64,000 nucleotides of DNA from Batrachochytrium dendrobatidis JAM81 (taxonomy: Eukaryota > Chytridiomycota > Chytridiomycetes > Rhizophydiales): the NCBI RefSeq assembly GCF_000203795.2, contig NW_006281099.1:2421774-2485773 (forward strand), in the 5' to 3' direction. The number at the start of each line of letters is the position of its first letter. Positions within the stretch are counted from its first letter, which is position 1. Below, one piece after another: positions 46,600-60,413 of this stretch. The notes below the pieces were generated by a model. The model was not told where the DNA came from and made no database searches. It saw only the letters and a list, made by a program, of their open reading frames with translations. The translations under genes and the position numbers were made by a program.

Positions 46600-49500
46600 T
46601 TAGAACCCAATATCTGTCATACCAACTTGAGTCACATCCATGTCCAATGCATTGTCTCCGTCAGTCAAAGCGTGCTTGCTGGCTTCAATCGACGCATCAC
46701 ACTTATCAATCAAATAAGTCATGAGGTATGTATTATCCGCACACCTAGCAATTTAAAGAAATGCATAATTCAAGATAAACGTTAGAGGGTTTAATAGGAA
46801 TAACACAAACACTTGTACACATCATGACTTACACTTTACAAAGATCATCAAACGATTTTTGAAGAACTTTGGTTAGTCCTCTCAAAATTGTAGCATACTC
46901 ATTCATTCGATCCTGCAGATGTCTACCATGGTGTGTAGCCAAGCATGTCACCCATTCCAAATGAAACTCTAATCTTGGGTTCGTGTCGATGAATCCAACA
47001 ATAAACCGAATGAGACGCTCAAGGTACTTGGATGGCAACTCTCTTACACAAAGCGAAACATCTACTACTGGGATAGTTTCGTAAACTTTTTGAATAGATG
47101 CTTGTTCACCAAGACGGAACGACATCACCAAAGCACGAGCCCAATCTTTTTGACCCATTGCTGCATCAATTGTTTCAGGTGTGATGTCGATTTCAAGATC
47201 AAAGGGATCAAACATAATTTTTTCATCAAAAGAGTAGATCAGTAATCCTTCAGTGGACGCAGCTGCCCATGACCGACCTGTTGGCGAGAATTTTACACCC
47301 TTGGTACGTGCACTTGGACGTGTATGTCGCAGTGATTTATCTCCTGATGCAACTCCTGGAAGTGATCTATCAATCCGGTCTTCAAGATCACTCAACTCAG
47401 CTGTTTGATCAATCAAATCCATTGGTCCTGCCTCGGTCATATTTTTGCTGTTTAGCATTTCCAGCATCGAATCAAGCGATAGATTGTGCGTAATTTGAAA
47501 CTTTTTCAATAGCGATTGACTAGCAACATGATAGATGCATACGTATTTTGAGTTGCCGCCTGCAATAATGGCTGAGCCGTCGGCTGTAAAGCAGATCGAG
47601 GTAAAATTCTTGCCAAAAGCAGAGTTTGCAGCAGCTATCTTGTCTGTTGATCCACGACCTCCCGAAATGTCCTTGCGACCATCAATAGTAGTGATTTGTT
47701 TAGAAAGATTCAGATCCCATATACAAATTTGGCCATCAAGTGTTGCTGTAGCAATACATTTTGAGTCGGGTGTAAAGGCAAGAGTGAGCACTTCAGACTG
47801 ATGATCGAATATCTCTGATTGCTTGTCACGAGCAAAAATATCCCAGATACGAACGGTCTTGTCCCATGAAGATGAAGCCAATACATCATCCATTGAAAAT
47901 GCAAGTGCGCTTACAGGTCCCTCATGACCCGAAAGAATATCCAGCAGCCTGCCAGTTTGCACCGACCAAACATATATTTCAAACGAATCCGAACTGCCTG
48001 CACATACAATCTCACCACTGGTGTTGACAGCCAAAGATGAAAACTGTACCGGTTTGGGTGAAGTAAAGGTGCGGAAATTACGATATCGAACAAGATCGAA
48101 TGCACGAACGGTTCCATCCATCGAAGCTGAAAATACTATTTGACCACGCTTGGCAAAATCAAGAGCAACAATACCACCCGAGTGTTCAGTAAAAGTAACA
48201 AAACAGAAACCAGTCTGCGTGTTCCATAGCTTAACTTTGCCGTCATCACCACCCGTGGCAATAAATTGTCCGTCGGGAGAGTATGAAATGGAGTTCATGT
48301 CATGTTGATGACCTTGTTGCTTCAGTACATAGGACTCGGATTGCCATTCCCAGACAAGCAATTGACCGAGTTTGGCAGAACCAAAGGCAAGCCATTCACC
48401 AGTAGAGTTGACCGCGATAGTATTGATTTTTTTTTGTGAAATGCTAAGATATACAAAACCATTGGTAGTCGTGAGTTTAATACTAGCATCGACATGCATG
48501 ATAGAAGTGCATAGTGACAACTATGAAACTGACCTAAGAGTGTGAATATTGGTAAAGTCGGGAAGTTCCCAAATACCAAATATTCCAGAGTCAAATCCTA
48601 CGGAAAGAAGCCCAGATGCGGCGTGAAACGTTGCACTAACAATCTTGGCATGGTTTTGATTAAAGTAGTGACGGTGTGAACTTTTCCAGTGCTTAACACG
48701 AACACCTTTGCCACTATTTGATTTTTGTCGCTTGCTAACCGACTTACCATCGGTTTCTTCATTTTCTATTTCGTCTTCAGTTGCAGAGTCATCACCGTTT
48801 TCAGAGAGTTTCCAGGATCCAGAGTTTCTTGTCCATTCAAAGAGTGTACCATCTCTTCCAACAGTAAAAATAGATTTACCGCTTTTGGAAAACCACGCGC
48901 CGATTACAGTATCATTATGTCCAGTGAGTACGATTCCAGTAAAAGCCTCTTCGGCATTCATGCAATGAATTCTACTTGTCATATCCTTGCTTGAGCTAAT
49001 AATGAAGCGCGAGTCTGCAGACCAAGACAAGGCCGTGACAAGATCGTAGTGTCCTGTAATCACTCTGTGCAAAACAAATGGAGCGAATTCAAGAGTAAAT
49101 CCAGGTGCTTTCCAAATATGAATTTGATTTTCATGTGTAACGGCTAAAAAGCGTCCATCTGGACTAAACGATAAATCGTAAACAGCTGCTTTGAAATTAT
49201 GGTGATGAAGAACAACTTGTCTTTGGAAATTAATCAACAGAGCCCGACCATCTAAAAATGTGGCAATAGTTTAGCATTAGATAGAATGTATCATGGGTTA
49301 TTATATGAAGATTCAAACAAATGAGCGTAGCAAGCCTACCTCCGTCGACAGTAATCAATAGTGCTGCATTTGGAGAGAGTGCGATCCGTGTAATATCTTT
49401 ACGATTTTCAAATGGCATGGTATATGATTTGTTGCTAAATATTACAAAAGATACGAGCATGGCATTAGATTGATCGAATTTGACAGAAACAAGAATTGGT

Positions 49501-49741
49501 ATTGCAATATACAAGAATCAACCGTCCATTTGTTATGAATACATACTTTACGAGATCAAACACAGACACTCTGTTACCAACAGGCGATACAAGCGAATTA
49601 CCATCTGGAGTAAAAACGACATTTCCAGCCTTGTAAACTGTTCCACACAAGTTGGAAAACTATAGTTCAAATCAAAGTAAACATCGATCGTTCAAATTTA
49701 TTTTGTTGATATGAAGCCATTACCTTGTAGTCCAACTTCAT
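46600..49741 (-). CDS. PWP2: PWP2, WD40 U3 snoRNP / UTP-B subunit
   Basis: The ATG is at 49741 (MKLDYK, then a splice to FSNLCGTVYKAGNVVFTPDG), with internal exons to the TAA at 46600-46602. Five or six exons, about 900 residues. Tandem WD repeats form two beta-propellers (e.g. YDLSFSPDGRFLAVTHENQI, HDMNSISYSPDGQFIATGGD and GPVSALAFSMDDVLASSSWD). Between repeats are an acidic Glu/Asp linker and basic segments. The C-terminal UTP12-type domain is seen in FDPFDLEIDITPETIDAAMG, ALVMSFRLGE, YLERLIRFIV and LEFHLEWVTCLATHHGRHLQ, with a final exon ending TQVGMTDIGF. PWP2 belongs to the UTP-B subcomplex of the 90S pre-ribosome, needed for 18S rRNA maturation. Convergent with SEC23. Confidence 0.93.
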
Positions 49742-50142
49742 GATATTTTTCTAGATTATCCAGACAGAATCAACTCCAAACTCGAATTTTTTGCAAAGAA
49801 AAAAATATTGAACGGATGGCCAGTTAAAACTAAAAAACACGTGACTATTATTTGGTTTTTTGGCCAAATTCTGAGCAGACGCCAAAAACAGATAAACTAC
49901 GCTCGACAGTTTAAAGCGAGTTTTACAAGTCCAAACCACTGGCTTTAGTACTGAAATGGATTGTTTAAACTTGAAAGTCATACACGATTCAATCAGCAAT
50001 TCCAAGACTGAATTCATTACAAAAACCATTTCAATAAAATCATTAAAACAGTCGCGAATTCTGTTGCGACGCCAACATCGACAGTTTGCAGACTCGACAA
50101 TCCATTTTATGTGAATGCGACGTAAAACATTTCAAGCCTCAC
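49742..50142. promoter_or_regulatory. Divergent promoter region of PWP2 and the SH3-RA gene
   Basis: 400 bp between two start codons on opposite strands, AT-rich, with no gene of its own. At 50102-50125 it holds a right-end MITE terminus (CATTTTATGTGAATGCGACG), so an old insertion shaped the SH3-RA 5' region. Confidence 0.5.
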
Positions 50143-53100
50143 ATGGTGCAAGACAGTCGGCTCAAAATAAACACATCCTCAACCACAAAGACCGCTGGTG
50201 GGAATGTGAATGGCAGTAATTCGGGTGACTCAAAATATGCTACAGAATCACCCACTCTCATGCCCATTGCATCAGAGGCGGATATCGACTACAGTTTGAT
50301 ATATGCGCTTCATACATTTGTTGCCAACCTTGAAGGTCAAGTTTGCGTACTCAAGGGCGATTCGTTGGAACTATTGGACGACAGCAATTCGTACTGGTGG
50401 TTAGTCAAATGCATCAAGACTCAAGAGGTATTTTCTGAATTCATATCAGCTGTAATCAATGACTTTTGAGCCCATCTTCAACGGAATGGCAGTTGTCATT
50501 TGGATGTGTTTGATATCAACGGATTTAGAAACCATGTTTCAGACATTCTTGTTAACTTTTTAAATCAACATTCATCTGTCTGATTGATTTTTATAGATTG
50601 GATATATTCCAGCAGAGAATGTGGAGGTAAAGTCTTGCAGATCGTTATCGTTGCTAAATCCTTGCAGCTTGTTGGAATAGTTGGATTTCTACACAATCAG
50701 GCTGGTGTCGATTGACTGATTGCATTGTATTGTTTCAAAATACTGCTTTATTGAATAATATCAACAGACACCAACCGAACGACTCGCTCGTTTGAATGGC
50801 CAGCGGAATATCGATCATGCGTCTGCCAAGGATGTTGATAAGCAGTCCAAAGCACCTTCTATGCACAAGAAACCACAACGGATCCAATTTTCAGCAGCAG
50901 CTCCCGAAATCTTTGAGGAATACGGTTCAGATGATGGAAATGACGCTAGAAACGGTGAAAACAATCCTTACTACGAGTATGAGTATAATCCAGAGGATGA
51001 AATTGTTTCGGCATCGACTGGATCACTCGATACAATTTCAAGTGGAAGATCATATATGGGTAATGATGGTAATAGGTCTCTTGGACGATCTCAAGATTCG
51101 AGCCAAGGATCATCAAAAACTAAACTATGGGAGGTAAGCATTCATTCTCATCAGTCTATAGATTCAAATACTGCTTTGATTTGACTGACCCGGTTTCAAT
51201 GTGTATTTTAGAAACTGTTTAGGAAAAAAGAGCCTGAACGTAGTCCTAGTTTAAATTCTGGAAGCAACAGTCCAATTTCATACAGATCGTATAGCAATCT
51301 AGATGACTCTGCATCTGCTGCTCCAAGTCCTAGACCACCCAGTAGCTTCAATGGTGGTACACCTGGAAAACCTCGCTTTAACGAAAGAGAAATTATGGTG
51401 TCACCGAGAGGAAGCTCTGTCAACAGAAACCCTGCATTTGAATCAGGCTCAAATAGTGGGAGTATGAATTCTTCTCAAAGGGTAATATTAGTGTTTATAG
51501 TGCTTTGGAGGAATCTCAAACTGTGAATCGTTGTAGCACTTGATCCAACTTTTGTTTTTATCCTTTTCATGATATAATTTACATATAGCCAAACGCCATT
51601 AATGTTCTTCGAATCTTTGCAGGAAATGTAAATCTGGATGCAACATTTAAAAGTGTAGCCTTTACTGAGACCATGATTGCATCTGAATTAGTCAATGGTG
51701 CATTGAAAAAGTTTAGAGTGCAAGGAGCAAACCCAGCTGACTACTATATCAGCGTCTTGTATATGGACTCTCGTAAGTACTTACTGCTTTTGTATATTTA
51801 TACTATTCTGTTGGGTTTGTACACTTTATTATTGCTAGGATACTTACAATCGTGTATTAATCAAATTGATCTCATACAGAGCGTCAACTAAATGACAACG
51901 AGGTGGTGTTCAAGGTGCTTGATGCTCTTAAACAAAAGAATCTTCCTGGCATTGGCGATTTTTCAAAAGTATCCCAGTCCTATGGATTTCGTGGAAATGT
52001 TAGCACAGTGCGCATCACAGACGATAGTTTGATTCGTGTATTGATCAATAAAAAGTCGCAGGAACTGATCGATGGTCCTCTCCGTCCGATGCGCATTGCA
52101 TACCATGACTTGCCTTCACAAAAAAGAATATACCGGACTATTGGCATTCCTCGCGGTGCAAAGGCCGAAGATGCAATCGAGATTGCACTGCTAAGTTTTG
52201 GAATGCAACCTTCTGCAGAAGTAGAATATTCACTGTGCTCTGTGTTAAATAATCAAGGTATGATGTGCATTGTTTTATGTTTACTAAACTGCTGTATATC
52301 ATGCACTAGTGAACTGTATATTATATTACTTACACTTTTAATATAGAAACTGTACTTATCCCTGGAGAGCCCCTTATTCCGATTATGAGAGTTGCAGAGC
52401 AGCGTGGCCAAGATTTATCGTTTCTATTGCTCAGAGATAAGCTCGTCCTTCCCGATATACCGTCTGCTAACAATTCCAAGCCATCTTTCGCAAAACAAGG
52501 AGCAAATAACGTGGAAACCCCTTCTGCACCACGCAAATACTCTGAAACTGGATCAGTCGATACAGGATATGCCCAGCCTACCAAATTTGTTATTGCAAAC
52601 CCTGATGAACTACAAAAAAACTCTGCCACAACTGTATTAGGACCCCCAATCGCCTCATCTAGTCCGACTATGCTTTCATGTAGGTTTATTGATTGTGATG
52701 TTGGCATTCTGTTGCGATTTTTTGGTCTATCGTATATTTATAATTTAACAATATATTGGGGGATATCATATTGCCTATTTGCATTTTTCAAACAAATAGC
52801 GACTTTTGCACAATCCAACGTCACGGATGAACCTCCAAGCGAACGGATACACAACAAATTAGACTGGATCAATGCAAGCCTTGATCGCAGAACTGCCATG
52901 GCAACAAATGAACAGAATTCTCCAAAGCGTAAACAAAAAGATTCACCCTCATCCTTTGGACTACAAAACACCAATGCATTGGCAAGTACACATCCAAGTA
53001 GAAGTGGAAACTCGAGTCCGTTTAGTAAGTCATCTACTACATCTCGTAACGAGCAAACTGCAGCATCATCAGCTGGATCTTCCTACTTTGGATCAATGGT

Positions 53101-53886
53101 GGATTATCTTGACGAAACATTAAAAGAAAACTCTGATGAAAGGCGGATTCAACAGATGGAAAAAGATCTTGAAATTGACACTTCCCAGCATAAACTATCT
53201 ACAGTCGATCGCCTCAAAAGACGTAGCTCACTTTTCAAACAAGCTCCAATTCTTTCTTCAAAGAATGAATCTCGAACTGGATCTACATCGACATCTTTAG
53301 CTAATCGCGGACTTGATGGGAGCCGCATTACTGAAAACACAAACCCTTCTTCCGAGTCATTATCTACTCCACTCAAAAATGTGTTGAATAATATTGAAGC
53401 AGATATTGAGGCTATCTTGCGTAAGAATGTCAAGCAGGATAGTGAACGTCGAAAGTCTGTACGTCTTTCCACCAATTTAATTGCCCAAAAAGTATCCCGA
53501 ACTTCTGCTGCACAACAAGCTAATGCACGCTCTAGTCCAAAACCAGACTCTGTTTCAACCATCATTGCTGCAAACATAGATAGTGATAAAGATGACATTG
53601 ATGCATTATATCTTGCTTTCAACGACACCCAACAGCAGCTTGGCGGTCTTGAAAAGGTAAACTAAACTGTTTTAAATGAGCCATTTAGTCCATTTGATTA
53701 AGCAACATTAATGTATCAATGAATTGACATTTGATAAAATTTTATATCTAGATGATTGAAGACCTTATTGGAAAGGCAATATCACTGATTGATATTCCGT
53801 CACCATCTGGACAGCTGTCAGTCATATCGCCAGCACCATTATCTGCAACGAGGCAAATGGTTTACAGCAATATTCACGTAAAATGA
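50143..53886 (+). CDS. SH3 and Ras-association domain scaffold protein
   Basis: Starts at the ATG at 50143 and ends at the TGA at 53884-53886, with about nine introns and around 880 residues. The SH3 domain is residues ~45-110 (LIYALHTFVANLEGQVCVLK, DSNSYWWLVKCIKTQE, then IGYIPAENVE). It is followed by TPTERLARLNGQRNID, a conserved fungal tail also seen after the SH3 of Bud14/Tea4-type proteins. A long Ser/Asn/acidic linker follows, then an RA domain (INVLRIFAGNVNLDATFKSV, ALKKFRVQGANPADYYISVL). After this come a second conserved part (LIPGEPLIPIMRVAEQRGQD), a Ser-rich linker and a coiled segment. The likely role is a polarity scaffold binding a small GTPase and Pro-rich ligands at the cortex, inferred from domains. 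The last eight residues and stop (VYSNIHVK) are encoded by a MITE terminus, so the ancestral C-terminus was probably longer or different. Confidence 0.8.
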
Positions 53887-54010
53887 ACCATTTTTTTGTA
53901 TTTATCTTGTAATGAATCTATTTTGCTTCGGAATAAACAATCGTTAAATATTCGTTATTATTGGAAATTGATTATTTCTATTGAAGCGGCTAGATTTCAA
54001 TTTCCAGCAA
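53865..54010 (+). mobile_element. MITE, copy 7, truncated at its right side
   Basis: The left end is CAGCAATATTCACGTAAAAT, preceded by TA at 53863-53864, then the hallmark TTTTGCTTCGGAATAAACAA and further similarity to about 54010. I cannot find a matching right terminus. The left end lies inside the last exon of the SH3-RA gene and supplies its stop codon. Confidence 0.7.
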
Positions 54011-54614
54011 TAACAAAACACCTAGAACAACCGGTCTTTAAACCAGCTCCAATATACAAAAATACATGCTCTTGAAATGGATTCAAACAAACCAGAATGC
54101 TGGAGGACTTTTTATCGAGTGAGGAGTGAAGCCATTCATTAGTTTCAACCTCTCGTGTAACGAACATTTCAAGAAACGTCCTGCTTGCTTTCTGCAGAAT
54201 TTACTCCGTTCATATTGATAAATCAAAAAGTGTATTAAAATAAATATTACTGTTCAGAGTATACAGCTTAATGGTTGGAATTGTATCTAGCAGAATGCAT
54301 CAACTTGTAGACCAAAAGTTCAAGATAAACCGTTCAACGCGTCCAAACAAAACCTCGAGTTAAACTGAACGATATCGGATGTTTAGTATAATTGATATAC
54401 AAGTTGTACATACTCGACTATTGAGAATGTCGTTGATTAAAACTCGAGCATAACTTGACAATTCATCTCAAACTTGTTGCTCGAATATCCAAACTTTGAC
54501 ACGGAAACTCGACTATAAATATTCGTTTGGCTGAAATAGTTTGTAATAACCAGTTCATTAGATTCAAGAGCTCATCTATTGGATCCAAGGTTTGCATCTT
54601 CTTATTCACATCCA
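54011..54614. other. Intergenic region upstream of coronin-7
   Basis: AT-rich, no gene or clear repeat recognised. It should hold the coronin-7 promoter near its right end. Confidence 0.4.
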
Positions 54615-57600
54615 ATGTTCAACAAATCAAAATATCGCAACTGCACAGTAACCACTGGAAAGAAGGTATTGTTCATTATTACATGTAATATAATGCAGCA
54701 TGAAAATGCTCTAGTCATTAGATTTAGTTCATCCTACTAACCTTGTGCATCTAACATATATAGAACTGGTACTCATTTGCTAGTAATACTGCCATTCATG
54801 TATCCGGTAGTGAGCCATGTCCTATCAAGGCCACAAAGAGTCTTGTTGCGTTTCGTTCAGGTAACTTGGGAGGTGCTGTAGGTGTTCATCTGCTGGCAAA
54901 TGCAGGCCGTTCCGATACTGTTCTTAGTTTTCAAAACGGGGCTCGAATTACTGACTTGGATTGGGCGCCTTGGAATTTGAGTGATGGATTTGTTCTCAGC
55001 ACAGGGGATGAGACTGGTGCAGTCAAGCTATGGCATGTTCCATGCAGTGCATCAGAATTAAACAATACATCTGGACTAGCGCTACCAGATCTCCCTGCGC
55101 TAACATTGCCAGCTGAACTAAAACACATAGAAACTGTCATGTTTCATCCGATTGCTTGCAATCTACTGTCGGTAGCATCAGCAGCCCAAGTCAAACTTTG
55201 GGATATTAGCCATGAAACTATGGCAATTACTCTGGACTGTTCGGAAGTAGTCCAGACAATCAGCTGGTTGGTATTAAATCCAATACTCTTGTGCATTTGT
55301 ACAGTTAGATGATGCTGATTCTATTTGGATGCTTCTTGATCGTTCAATTCTGCATAGGAAGGAAGATGGACAGCTTCTGGTTTCTATTTCAAAAGATAAT
55401 ATGCTGCGCGTGTTTGATCCTCGTGTCGGATCCACTCCAATCAAAGTAACTGCATTTGATCTCAGTTTGGAAATTGCATTTGAATCTAATCGATGAGTCT
55501 TGGATTGTTTTACTAGTCTGTCAATTCTCATAATGGAATCAAACCTAGCAGAGTGGTCTGGGCAGGTGCATCGAATATGACCTTTTCAACTGGTTTCAAT
55601 TCAAAACGAGATCGAGGTGTGATTTGGATAGTTGTCTTTGTACTTTGTGTATCAATTAATTGTTTTGGGTGGTTGAATTGAAATCTAACACGAAATACAA
55701 TAGAATATTCCATCTGGGATTTCAGGAATTTTACTCAGTCGCTTGTTACCAACAAATTGGATACATCTCCTGGCATTCTGACTCCGCTTTATGATTCAGA
55801 CACCAAAATGATGTTTCTTTCTGGAAAGGTATCGATATTTAACCCATCACAGTAGATTTATATGTTATCTTCAGCTGAAAATGACTGCCTATTCTATACA
55901 TAGGGCGACACTAGTGTTTGGTGGCTAGAACTCAAGCCAGAAAACGAAAAATCACCCGTTGATGTTGGAGTGTATCCCTATGTTGGAAGTATCACATTTT
56001 CTGGTGCATGTCTTGTACCCAAGCTCGGTTTGGATATAATGGGATGTGAAGTTGCTCGAGTTTTAAATGTAGCATCTGATGGCTCCAACATCATCCCTGT
56101 ATCTGCTGTTGTACCGCGTAAAACCCATGCCGACTTCCACGCCGATATCTTTCCCGATACTCGCGAAGATATTCCTCAAGTGGCAGTTACTGAATGGCTG
56201 ACTGGCATCAATACCACTCCTCGTATTGTTTCACTTGATCCAGCAAAAAGGCAAAGTTTTGCTCCAGTGACTACGACTGAATCAACTGCTTCTTTATCCA
56301 CACTCCCAAACCAAATACAACCTTTATTGGATTCCACTAAAAACTCCATATCGGATATACAGATGCAAATCAATACACCTGATTCAGCTTCTACTACTAT
56401 ACCAACGGCAATTAAAAATTCTGCCAAGGTTAATCTACCCAAACACTCTGCTTACAGATTTATCACTGGCAAATCCAATACCGATTATGATGACCTAAAA
56501 GGACTGAGTGTCAATTTTCCTAATGAGACAGATGCATTTCAGGTATGCTACTACTCGTGTACTTTTAAACTTCAAGCCCAGTCTTGCCTAGTGTTGCTCA
56601 TAATATGGCATATGTTTATAAATCATTCCAGATCAATTCAAAATTTATTGCATTTTCAATTTCTGGTCCTGGCGGTCGTGTTGGTGTGTGGCCCGTTGAA
56701 TCCAAAGGTCGTTTTCCAGTTAAAATTCCATGCATTGTAAATGGATCAGAAATGCTAGATTTTAGACTGGATCCATTCAATGTGCATCGATTGATTACGG
56801 GCTGTGAGGATGGACGTATCCGTATTTTTGATTTGCCTGCTAACGGACTAACTGATGATCTTTATCAAGAAAACAACTTTTTCCCTGCGCATAATGGTCG
56901 AGTTGTTCTTTTACAATTTCATCCAATGGCGTTAGATATTATCATGTCCTATTCACCTGAACAAGACTCACCACTGATTAAGATTTGGAATATTTGCACC
57001 AAGAAACTTATTTCTACCATGACACTTCCTGATCAAGCACTTAGTGTGGCATTCAGTTATGATGGAAACTGTATTGCAGCGATTTTGCGTGATAAAACCA
57101 TTCGTGTTTATGACAGTCACACTGGACTAGAGCTTCAAAGTGGACCATCGCACCAAGGAACCAAAGCTGCACGTATTTTATGGATTGGCGATACTGGACG
57201 ACTGGTTTCCGTGGGATATGCCAGGTAATAACGCTTGATAAAACAAATATATGCATTCCAACGGTACTTGTAAACGTATATTTGAGACTGACTAAAGATA
57301 ACAATCCATACTTGACCGATTGTCATGGTTGATTGTTGTTGATGGAATTTAGAGCAAACCAGCGAGAAATTATTCAATACGATAGTCAGAATCTGACACT
57401 GCCTGTTTGTTCCACTCCACTTGACACGTCACCTAGCATGCTGATTCCCTTTTATGATCACGACACAGGTCTTCTCATTCTTTGTGGTCGAGGAGAGTCT
57501 GTTGTCACATTTTATCACCTTTCTACCGAACCCGAGCCGCTATTTCTCACTCGCTACAGTGTTCCTGGTGGAATCCGGCAACTATCTATGGCACTATTAC

Positions 57601-58228
57601 CTAAACGGCATTGTAACGTCAAGGAAATTGAAGTTTTGAAGGGATTTAGGCTTACTCCAACGTCGGTGGAAAGTATTTCATTTACAGTACCAAGACTACA
57701 GAAAGAGTATTTCCAAGATGATATTTTTGTATCAACGAGAGATGTTGAAAATCCGGCTTTATCTGCTGATGAATGGACAATGAAGAAATCGGGAACAGTC
57801 AAACTGATTGATCTTAAACCAGCAGATATGCAACTGTGTAAGTTTGTTTTTGGCTTTAAACTTTGCTTTTATTGGAAACTGAACAGATTCCTGTAATATG
57901 GGTATACGTTTGGTGGAACTTGCTAATTCTTCAAAATATGTTGTCCTGTTACAGTATCTACTGCACCAGTTGAGCAAAAGGTGATTCGAAAAACTGTTGA
58001 TTTAGTTGTTGAGCAAACCGAGTATGAGCGAAAGGAAGCAGTAAGTATAGTTATTTTGCCTTGAAATGACATTATTTTAAAGCAATTACACATTGATTTT
58101 TGACCATTTTTGAACTTCATTTACATCAGAGTATAAAAGCCATGTTTGATATAGCCATGGAAAAATCAAAACAAGGCCCGTTACCACAAGATTTGATTGA
58201 AGGTGTTGCGGATGACGAATGGGATTAA
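54615..58228 (+). CDS. Coronin-7 (POD-1) tandem-propeller coronin
   Basis: From the ATG at 54615 (MFNKSKYRNCTVTTGKK, spliced to NWYSFASNTAIHVSGSEPC) to the TAA at 58226-58228, about nine exons and about 900 residues. Two WD40 propellers are present. The first is in exons covering 54.8-56.1 kb (ITDLDWAPWNLSDGFVLSTG, GAVKLWHVP, then YVGSITFSGACLVPKLGLDI). A Ser/Thr linker follows (KHSAYRFITGKSNTDYDDLK). The second propeller has MLDFRLDPFNVHRLITGCED, AHNGRVVLLQFHP and LSVAFSYDGNCIAAILRDKT. The characteristic block VPRKTHADFHADIFPDTRED and the repeat YFQDDIFVSTRDVENPALSA are diagnostic of coronins. The C-terminus ends in an acidic tail with VADDEWD, as in animal coronin-7. Animal and Dictyostelium coronin-7 act at the Golgi and in actin regulation; the role here is by homology. 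Confidence 0.9.
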
Positions 58229-58322
58229 ATAAACATTGACTGTTGTACATTTTACTGACTTTAAATGCATACCAGCTAAAGCAATTTAATGGTAATTCTG
58301 TCAACACAAACACAATAAGAGA

Positions 58323-60354
58323 TCAGTTTCCACCTTCACTGGACTTTTTCTCGTCCATATCCTCCACAAGCTTTTTAACTTGGAGCATGCCAGCACTCAA
58401 GTCTTTTTGAAGATCTTCCACATCTTCAAGACCAATACTAAATCGACAGATAGTTGGCTCGACACTGGCACCAGTAGCAGCACGCCATTCAACAAGCGAT
58501 TCACAACCTCCCAGTGATGTGGCATTGATGAATAACTTGAGATTTGAGCAAATGAGTCTTGCGTGGTGTAAAGATTTAAACTAATCGCAACATATGAAAT
58601 AAGTACACAGTATGACATCATATAGCACTAAAAATAGTAAATAGATATTTAGTAAAATACCTCGACACTAAAAACGCCAGAGAATCCACTTCCTTGACGC
58701 AATGCAGCTTCATGACCAGGATTGGCGGGGATGGAGGCATGCCATACTTTTTCGATGATATCCAAGGTCTCATCATTCGACTCGCCGGAAATGCGCGAAT
58801 TAAGCCATTTAACCAAAGTGGTTGCACTGCTCGACTGTTGCAGGATTCGTAGTTTGTAAGATCTAAAATGCATAGCATCATGAAATCAAGTATGAGTCAG
58901 CAACTGTACTAAAATACCAACACAAACATCAATGCACCATACCTCATACTACGGAGAAGCAGCCATGCCTCCATACTTCCCATGTTGCTTCCAAGGCGTA
59001 CTCTGTCTTTAAAAAGCTAAAACACACCAATATGCATTTCAAAAATCAGGTTTACGAGTTTAAACATACATGAAAATGATATATCTATTGAAAAATTGTA
59101 AACGAGTATACAAGTCAACTAAAAACTAACCTGATCCCTAACGTGAATATCTTTTGTAATTAAAACTCCACCAAGCAAATCTGAGTGACCACCCAGAAAC
59201 TTTGTAGAACTGTGCATCACAATATCGACATCTATATCCCGGAGATATTTGGTTAAATTCTTTTAAAATAAAACTTGAAATATAATAGCGAGCCTAAACA
59301 TACTATGCTTTAAAGGGCATTGAAGTGGTGGAGGTGCAAATGTAGAGTCAATTCCTACAATCACGCCAGGTTTGCGATTGGTCGTATAGTAGTGAAGATC
59401 TATGCATGTAGAGACCCAGGAAATTGGAATGATTAGTGAAATAGCACTTGCACCAAACAGTAGGAATCACAATCTATTGAAAATCAGCAAAACCAAGACA
59501 ATATTACCGGCAACTTCTCCACACGGATTTTGAGGAGATTCTAGCCAGACCAAATCACCGGCTTCAAGCGATTTCAGCAATGAACCATCCTTATCATTCT
59601 CAATGTAAAAGAGTTCCTAAATCAAAAACATAGCATTAGCAAATGGTGAAACTGCATTGCAAACTTTAATCTAGTAGTGATATTTGCCGTGAATAACGAG
59701 TTCAAAACCAGCACATTGAATTACCACAGAACGGCCTCGCATGTACATTTCAATAATGCCATGTGTGCCATTATAGCCTCCTGTACTGGTCAGGATACGC
59801 TTAGGCTGAATCAGCTGAAACACTGCAAAAATGGCCGAAAGTCCAGATCCATATGTAACTGCATATGCCATACTTCCTGCGCATTGACAATGCAAGCCAA
59901 ATCAAAAATGTCAGATATGCACTAAACGAACGACATTTGCTGTTTGATGCAATCTGCATTCAAATCAGCCACGCCAAGGATTTCAGTTGATACTTTACCT
60001 TGTTCTAGATGACCAAGAATGGACTCTAGACGGCTACGGACTTCAGTCGTTTGTCGAGAATACACATGAGCGGATAGGTCTGGTTGATCAGTTGAAGCTG
60101 GCAGCCAGTTTTTTGAAATGGCAAACTTATCATTAAAGGCTTTGCCTTGAACTAATATAAAGATTGTATATTATCCAAAGATGGTATGTTTTAATAAACA
60201 CGTACGATCTGCCATGAAAGATGGCAGCAGTCGAGATTGAAGGTGAAGTCTTACCAAAGGTGGTTGAAACATGTAGAGGAACTGCTACATCAGGGGTTGA
60301 AGGATGATCAGCATGAAGCATGATTGTTGCCATATCGCTAGTGATAAAATCCAT
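58323..60354 (-). CDS. Trans-sulfuration PLP enzyme (cystathionine gamma-synthase/lyase family)
   Basis: From the ATG at 60354 to the TGA at 58323, about nine exons. The start is MDFITSDMATIMLHADHPST, then PDVAVPLHVSTTFG. An intron leads to VQGKAFNDKFAISKNWLPAS and VYSRQTTEVRSRLESILGHL. PLP-fold motifs follow: VTYGSGLSAIFAVFQLI, RILTSTGGYNGTHGIIEMY, DLVWLESPQNPCGEVA, VIVGIDSTFAPPPLQ, VDIVMHSSTKFLGGHSD (the Lys is the catalytic Schiff-base residue), LGSNMGSMEAWLLLRSMR, and near the end FINATSLGGCESLVEWRA and ICRFSIGLEDVEDL. All are hallmarks of the Cys/Met metabolism PLP family. The VYSR variant and the long N-terminal part resemble a fungal subgroup annotated as cystathionine gamma-synthase-like; whether it makes or breaks cystathionine cannot be told from sequence. 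Confidence 0.85.
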
Positions 60355-60413
60355 ATTGTCTGATCAATACAATCAAGTGTTGGAGTTGTATTGAAGAATG
60401 GAACGCTTGTAAC

